This document shows positions 7,796 through 12,634 of a stretch of DNA of 12,634 nt, one piece after another (position 1 is the stretch's first letter; every line of letters starts with the position of its first letter). The stretch is from a bacterium (GTDB lineage: Bacteria > Bacillota_I > Bacilli_A > Mycoplasmatales > Mycoplasmoidaceae). The translations under genes were made by a program, and so were the position numbers. The DNA is taken from contig JAGCPI010000020.1 in NCBI GenBank assembly GCA_017645255.1, positions 1 to 12,634 of the forward strand, read 5' to 3'. Under the pieces are notes generated by a model. That model ran no database searches. It worked only from the letters and a program-made list of their open reading frames with translations, and was not told the DNA's origin.

Positions 7796-9136
7796 ATGTT
7801 AAAAGTTGCAATTATTGGAAAACCTAACGTTGGTAAATCAACTTTATTTAACCGGATGTTAGGGCAAAAAAAAGCAATTGTTTATGATGTAGCAGGAACC
7901 ACAAGAGATCGTAATTACGCCCTTTGTCATTGGTTAGATAAGGATTTTGTTTTGATTGATACAGGGGGATATAGTGTTAATAAATTGTCTAGTGACGCAG
8001 AATTGCAACACTTGATTAACCTGCAAGTTCAATTTGCCATGAGGGAAGCTGATGTCATTTTGTATGTCGTTGATGAACAACGGCAAATTGACCAAGATGA
8101 CATGTTAATTGTTAAGCAATTGCGGCAAACAAAAAAACCAATTATTTTGTTAGTAAATAAAGCTGAAAACGTAATTAATAACCATATTTATAATGCGAAC
8201 TGACGTAAATTAGGTTTAAGTGATCCCATTTATATTTCTGCTGACCATGGACTAAACATTTACGAAATCTTTGAACAAATTGCCAAAATTGATCTTCCAA
8301 AAGAAGAAGTAAAAACCAATAAATTTGTTTTTTGTGTGCTTGGTAAACCAAATGTTGGTAAATCAAGTTTAGTTAATTGTATTTTGCATGAAAACAAAAT
8401 GGTGGTATCAGATGTCAGTGGAACCACGAGAGATGCAATTGACAGTACTTTTGTCTATGATAATGAACAATACGTCATTATTGATACAGCAGGATTAAGA
8501 CAACGAGGAAAGTTAGACGAACTAGAAAAATTTTCGTTGCTAAGAAGTCAATTAGCTTTAAAAAGATCCCAATTTGCTATCTTAATTATTGATGCATCAA
8601 AACCCTTAACTGATCAAGATAAGCATGTAGCTCAATTAATTTATGAAGCCAACATGCCATGCATTATTGTGGCAAATAAGATTGACCTCATTCCAGGATT
8701 TAATAATGCAATTCGTAAAGATTTAGAAAATCGTTTCAAGCAAGAATTTAAATTTTTACCATATGCCCAATATTTATTTACTTCGTGTTTGGATGATGAC
8801 GTAAATGTGAAGTTGCTATTGAAAATGATGAATGAAGTAAATAACCAATTACAACTAAAAATTGACCAACGCTATTTAGACCAATTAATTAACAAAGTGC
8901 AAGTGGTGAATGAACCACCCTTATTTAAAGGGGGCAGAGTTGAATTACTTGGCATTGAACAAGTTAATGGTCGCATGCCAACGTTTGTCATTAACGTTAA
9001 TGATGTTAAGTATTTACATTTTAGTTACATGCGCTATGTGGAAAACCAAATTAAAACAACTTTTAACTTTAATTTAGTTCCAATCCTTGTTTACTATAAA
9101 GATAGTAAAAAGAAGGAGGTTGCTGGTCATGAATAA
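7796..9136 (+). CDS. der: ribosome assembly GTPase Der (EngA)
   Basis: This 446-residue protein has two GTPase domains in tandem and a C-terminal KH-like domain, the signature of Der/EngA, which acts in late 50S subunit assembly. Domain 1: GKPNVGKST (8-16), TTRD (35-38), DTGG (55-58) and a G4 motif NKAE (121-124) where NKxD is usual. Domain 2: GKPNVGKSS (183-191), TTRD (210-213), DTAG (230-233) and NKID (294-297). The KH-like end carries the family pattern [16 protein letters not shown]136 is encoded by TGA. The ATG lies 3 bases after the aspS stop with no Shine-Dalgarno sequence, which suggests translational coupling. The final 8 bases overlap gpsA. Confidence 0.95.
9113..9120 (+). promoter_or_regulatory. 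ribosome-binding site of gpsA inside der
   Basis: aaggaggt lies 8 bases before ATG 9129, within the last codons of der. It is the strongest Shine-Dalgarno sequence in the window and decides the gpsA start. Confidence 0.85.
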
Positions 9137-10130
9137 GATTTTAGTGTTAGGTAGTGGGGCGTGAGCAACCGCATTAAGTCAAGTCTTACTTACTAATAAA
9201 AATAACGAAGTAAGCATATATGGTATTAACCAAGATGAACTTAATGATTTAAGTCACCAAAAAAATACCAAGTTCTTTCCCAATCTTTCTTTACCATATG
9301 CTTATTACGCAATTTACAATAATTTGGATATTTTGCAAACCAAAAAATTTGATTATTTGTTATTAGCAGTTCCTAGTTGTGCCATTGAAAGTTTATTAAA
9401 TGAAATTAATGAAAAAACAAAATTTGATTTCAATTTAATTAACGCCGCGAAAGGTTTCATTATTGACAAGCACGACGTGATTGGCAATTTCATTTTAACC
9501 GCTGGTTATTCGCACATTCAAACTTATTCATGTATTTTAGGACCTGGGTTTGCAATTGATGTAATTAACCAACGTTTTACGGTGTTAAACGTGCTAAGTC
9601 ACCAAATTGAAAATGCCAAAACAATTTGTAAATTATTTGATACCAGTTGATTTAAAACCATCCCTTGTGTGCATGTGCATGCAGGTGAATTAGTGTCTGC
9701 TCTTAAAAATCCGTTGGCAATTGTCGTAGGAATTTTGCACGAAATGGATATTTCCATTAACGTGATTTCAGCTTTTGTTACCAAAGGGATTCAAGAAATT
9801 GTATCATTGTTAAAACAATTAGGTTACGATTTTGAAATCATGCAACAATACTGTGGAATTGGTGATATTTTTCTTACTTGCTCCAGTGAAAAAAGTCGCA
9901 ATTATTCCTTTGGTTTAAATTTAGTAAAATACCAAACTGTGCCGGAAACAAAAAAGCATTTTACCAAGACAGTGGAAGGAATTGATGCATGTAAAGTGGC
10001 CCAATATTTATTCAATAAATATAATGTACCTACCATTATTTTTCACAACTTATATTTATTGCTAAATAACGAATTAGATGTATCGAGTTTTTTGGAAAAG
10101 TGTAAAGCTGAATTCTTTTTGCTAAAATAA
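9129..10130 (+). CDS. gpsA: NAD(P)-dependent glycerol-3-phosphate dehydrogenase
   Basis: This 333-residue GpsA converts dihydroxyacetone phosphate to sn-glycerol 3-phosphate for membrane phospholipid synthesis. Visible: the Rossmann start [14 protein letters not shown] (3-16), NAAKGF (105-110, Lys 108 matching the conserved NATKG lysine), GPGFAIDV (138-145, usually GPSFAxEV), ELVSALKN with the catalytic Lys 193, and GIGDIFLTC...SRN (243-258). The C-terminal TVEGIDACKVAQYL helix region is typical. In-frame TGA codons give W12 and another Trp near residue 176. Several motifs deviate from consensus, but the catalytic lysines and the Asp of GIGD are retained. It overlaps der by 8 bases and is followed by a strong terminator, so it is the last gene of its unit. 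Confidence 0.93.
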
Positions 10131-10143
10131 ATATAATCATTAA

Positions 10144-10175
10144 GATTGAATGAGACTAACTCATTCAATTTTTTA
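10144..10175 (+). terminator. intrinsic terminator after gpsA
   Basis: attgaatgag (10145-10154) and ctcattcaat (10160-10169) form a perfect 10-bp stem with a 5-base loop, directly followed by a T-run. It lies 14 bases after the gpsA stop. Confidence 0.95.
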
Positions 10176-10233
10176 TTTTGGAATAAAATAAAATATTTAG
10201 CAAATTAAATGAAAAATTATTAATTATTAAAGC

Positions 10234-11343
10234 ATGCAAGAACAACAAAATAATTCAAGTGAAGTTACCAATATTAACGTGACTGTTAAGCAAAGTTTTT
10301 ATAACTTTACTTTAGAAAAATTAAAGGACTATTTAGCAGCAAATGGAATGAAGCCATTTGTAGCCAAACAACTATATAAATGAGTATATAAAGATCATGT
10401 TACTGACTTTAGTTTAATGACTGATATTAGTAAGAATAACCAAAAAACTTTAGATACTTTATTTTACTTTCCAACATTAGGCGTTAAAAATAAATTAATT
10501 GCCTCTAATCACGCTACTTTTAAATTTTTATTTGAACTTGAAGATAAGAATTTAATTGAAACCGTGATTATGCACCATAAGTATGGATACAGTGCCTGTT
10601 TAACCACCCAAGTGGGATGTAACATGGGATGTTCGTTTTGTGCTAGTGGTCAACTAAAGAAAGTGCGCAATTTAAGCGTAAGCGAAATTGTTTTACAACT
10701 AGTTACGTGTGATGAATTTTTACGCAAGTTTAATGGTAATAGTATTACGAGAATTGTCATCATGGGAATTGGAGAACCGTTTGATAATTATGATAATTTA
10801 CTAGACTCCATTAAAATCATTAATAATCCTTATGGAATTGGCCTTGGTAGTAGAAAGATTACGATTTCTAGTTGTGGCTTAATGGAAAAGATGATTAATT
10901 TTGCTAAGGAAATGCCGCAAGTTAATCTTGCCATTAGTTTACATGCTTCGAATCAAAACCTTCGGATGCAAATGATGCCAATTGCGCGCAGGTATAAATA
11001 TGAAGATGTCTTAAATGGAATTGACGAATTAGTTCGTTTAACTAACCGTCGAGTCACGCTTGAATACATTTTGATTGATAATTTAAATGATAATTATGAA
11101 AATGCGGTTGAACTTGCAAATAACTTTAAGAATAAATTAGTGTATGTTAATTTAATTCCTTATAATCCCGTGTTAAATAACCCCTTTAATTATTTTCGTT
11201 CCACGCACGCTAAACAATTTCAAAAACAATTAACTGAATTAGGAGTGCAATGCACTTTACGGCAAGAATTTGGGACGGACATTAATGCGGCGTGTGGTCA
11301 ATTACGAGCGGTTAATATGAACCCAAAGGTGAGGAACAAATAA
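10234..11343 (+). CDS. rlmN: dual-specificity rRNA/tRNA adenine-C2 methyltransferase
   Basis: This 369-residue radical-SAM enzyme methylates C2 of A2503 in 23S rRNA and of A37 in some tRNAs. The 4Fe-4S cluster motif is CNMGCSFC (C129, C133, C136). The methyl-carrying cysteines are C354 in NAACGQL and the upstream C122 in CLTTQVGC. GIGEPFDNYDN (SAM-binding GEP motif) and SLHASNQNLR are also typical. The N-terminal FTLEKLKDYL..NGMKPFVAKQLYKWVY matches the family accessory domain, with one TGA-coded Trp. ATG 10234 adds about 20 residues (rich in Gln, Asn, Ser) before that domain; GTG at 10279 is an alternative start. No clear Shine-Dalgarno sequence precedes either. It follows a terminator and so likely has its own promoter. 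It is followed after 2 bases by the DUF368 gene, probably in one operon. Confidence 0.95.
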
Positions 11344-11345
11344 AA

Positions 11346-12455
11346 ATGCCAACGGGGAAAATATTTGATCAAACAATCAACGGGAAAGAGTTGTATCGCA
11401 CTAGAACCCAGCAAATTTTTGATCCCCATCGGTGACAGAAATTTTTAATCCGGTGTTTATTTGGTTTCTTAATGGGTGTTAGTGATGGAATTCCTGGTTA
11501 TAGTGGGAGCACGACGTTAGCAATTTTTGGTTTTTATCGGAAGTTCATGCTGCACGCCCGCATGCTAGTAGGATTTAATAAATTCCGACGGGCAATGCGA
11601 GCATTTGTGTGATTATTTCCGTTTGGGATTTTTTGGTTAATTGGTGCTTTAGTATTTGCACGGTTTATTACCTGAATTTCTACGCAAGGTTTTGATGTGC
11701 ATACTGCTACTTTTACCAATGTTCCATTTAATGGGCAATTAATCTTGTTTATTGCTTTTGCAGCGATTAGTTTATTTTCATTGCCAGTTTTCTATTACTT
11801 TCACAAAGATATCTTATTTTGTGCGACGTTTAAACAATATTTAAAACCAAAGTTTTTATTATTGCCAATTTTGTTTTTAATTGGTTTTGGAGTAATTATT
11901 GGTTTAGGAGTATACATTCACTGTAGTTTAACCACCACGATTGCTGGTCATACTTTTAAAGGCTTTATGTTGTCAAATGCCGGATATACCCATTTACCTA
12001 AAGCACTATATGGAAAACTGGTCTATGTTGCATTAGTTTCAGGATTCTTGTTGTTTATTCCTGGGATTTCTTCTTCATTTATTATGTTGTTATTTAATTT
12101 TTATTCCTATACTTACACAATTATTCATGACCACCCATTATTAAACATTGTGCCAATTGTAATTACTGTATTATGCTGTTTAGCAGGGGTAATTCTTAAT
12201 GTTTTATTAGTTTCATTTTTACTAAAGAAATACCCAATGCACTTTTACAACTTATCAGCTGGAATCATTAGTGGGGCGTTTATTACGATCTTGTTATCTG
12301 CTAGTCCAAGTTTATGAGCCCAAGCCCATGTCCCTGCCAATATTCTGGCAATCATAGTCGTAATTACCGTGGTGATGATTATCAATGGATTTATTTTCTT
12401 ATGTTACTATAAAAATAAAAAGGTATTTACCATTAAACATGGTAAATTTAATTAG
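11346..12455 (+). CDS. DUF368 membrane protein, PopT-type polyprenyl-phosphate translocase
   Basis: This is a 369-residue, strongly hydrophobic protein with about eight or more membrane segments. It has the duplicated DUF368 signature: GVSDGIPGYSGSTTLAIFG (44-62) and LLFIPGISSSFIMLL (about 235-249). Each has the PGxSG/S re-entrant motif followed by a conserved glycine- or aromatic-rich helix. In Bacillus and other bacteria this family (PopT) returns undecaprenyl phosphate across the membrane to recycle the carrier for cell-envelope polymers; this is known for the family, not shown here. TGA-coded Trp occurs several times. The ATG lies 2 bases after the rlmN stop, with gagga about 12 bases upstream inside rlmN. 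In a wall-less mollicute the substrate is uncertain; a lipid-linked glycan carrier or another polyprenyl phosphate is possible. Confidence 0.85.
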
Positions 12456-12470
12456 AATTAATGATTAGAA

Positions 12471-12494
12471 ATAGAAGCACTAAGTTGCTTCTAT
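12471..12494 (+). terminator. hairpin after the DUF368 gene
   Basis: atagaagca (12471-12479) and tgcttctat (12486-12494) form a perfect 9-bp stem with a 6-base loop, 15 bases after the stop codon. No T-run follows (cctaaag), so it may be a weak terminator or an mRNA-end stabilising hairpin. Confidence 0.5.
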
Positions 12495-12510
12495 CCTAAA
12501 GTGAAATTTC

Positions 12511-12549
12511 AAGTGCAACGACTCTAAAAGGAGTTATTGCACTTTTTTT
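12511..12549 (+). terminator. long hairpin with T-run upstream of the transposase
   Basis: aagtgcaa-cg-actc (12511-12524) pairs with gagt-ta-ttgcactt (12531-12544), with a single mismatch and one G-U pair, a 6-base loop and seven T. It is a good intrinsic terminator. Just before a transposase, such a structure can block transcription entering the element from outside. Confidence 0.8.
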
Positions 12550-12579
12550 GTATAAAAAAAGTGGTAAAGTTAATTAATC

Positions 12580-12634
12580 ATGGAATACGCACATTTAAGT
12601 CAAAGTGAAAGAGATTTAATTCAACATTTCTTCA
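12580..12634 (+). CDS. IS30-family transposase, N-terminal 18 codons only
   Basis: ATG at 12580 opens a frame to the window edge, reading MEYAHLSQSERDLIQHFF. The YxHLSxxERxxI pattern is typical of the first helix (helix-turn-helix region) of IS30-family transposases, which use a DDE catalytic domain located further downstream and not visible here. No strong Shine-Dalgarno sequence is seen. The fragment is short, so the family call rests on this pattern and on the terminator upstream. Confidence 0.6.
   Translation, partial: MEYAHLSQSERDLIQHFF

Larger units (their letters stand above)
12497..12634 (+). mobile_element. left end of a probable IS30-family insertion sequence, cut by window edge
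   Basis: A non-coding lead of about 80 bases with a long hairpin precedes a transposase start. The left terminal repeat may lie around 12498-12518 (aaagtgaaatttcaagtgcaa), but the right end is outside the window, so the boundary is a guess. The transposase reads away from the DUF368 gene. Confidence 0.4.

Noticed and set aside
8175..8366. 63-codon open frame on the - strand
   Set aside because: Antisense to der between its two GTPase domains.
9599..9784. 61-codon open frame on the - strand
   Set aside because: Antisense to gpsA around the conserved ELVSALKN motif.
11534..11719. 61-codon open frame on the - strand
   Set aside because: Antisense to the DUF368 gene.

Overview
The window looks like a chromosomal segment of a mollicute (Mycoplasma-like, wall-less, AT-rich) that reads TGA as tryptophan (code 4). 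Every long gene is interrupted by in-frame TGA, and these fall where the protein families have Trp or an aromatic residue (for example in DnaB, AspRS, Der and the DUF368 protein). TGG is also used for Trp and CGG for Arg. I cannot name the species.

Region 1 (1-2256, + strand) is the 3' part of a large surface-type protein made of alternating Ig-like beta-sandwich modules, with stretches repeated at DNA level. One base is missing near 1978, which displaces the last module into another frame. A good intrinsic terminator follows. Region 2 (2257-3575) is about 1.3 kb with no recognisable gene. It holds inverted repeats, a possible 48-residue membrane peptide, and a possible structured RNA ending in a terminator-like hairpin.

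Region 3 (3576-5908, - strand) carries fpg/mutM (8-oxoguanine repair) followed by a DnaB/DnaD-type replication initiation protein. This is a reduced version of the Firmicutes polA-mutM-coaE-nrdR-dnaB-dnaI neighbourhood. Region 4 (6026-10180, + strand) diverges from fpg and is a tight unit: aspS (Asp-tRNA synthetase), der (50S ribosome assembly GTPase) and gpsA (glycerol-3-phosphate dehydrogenase for phospholipid synthesis), closed by a strong terminator. The fpg/aspS gap contains a perfect 11-bp inverted repeat.

Region 5 (10234-12455, + strand) is rlmN (23S rRNA/tRNA methyltransferase) followed after 2 bases by a DUF368 membrane protein. That family was recently identified as a polyprenyl-phosphate translocase (PopT), which is unexpected in a cell without a wall. 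Region 6 (12456-12634) contains two hairpins and then the first codons of what appears to be an IS30-family transposase, so a mobile element probably begins at the right edge. Apart from the surface protein, the gene-free stretch and the IS edge, the window is housekeeping DNA. I did not find a convincing new multi-gene system.
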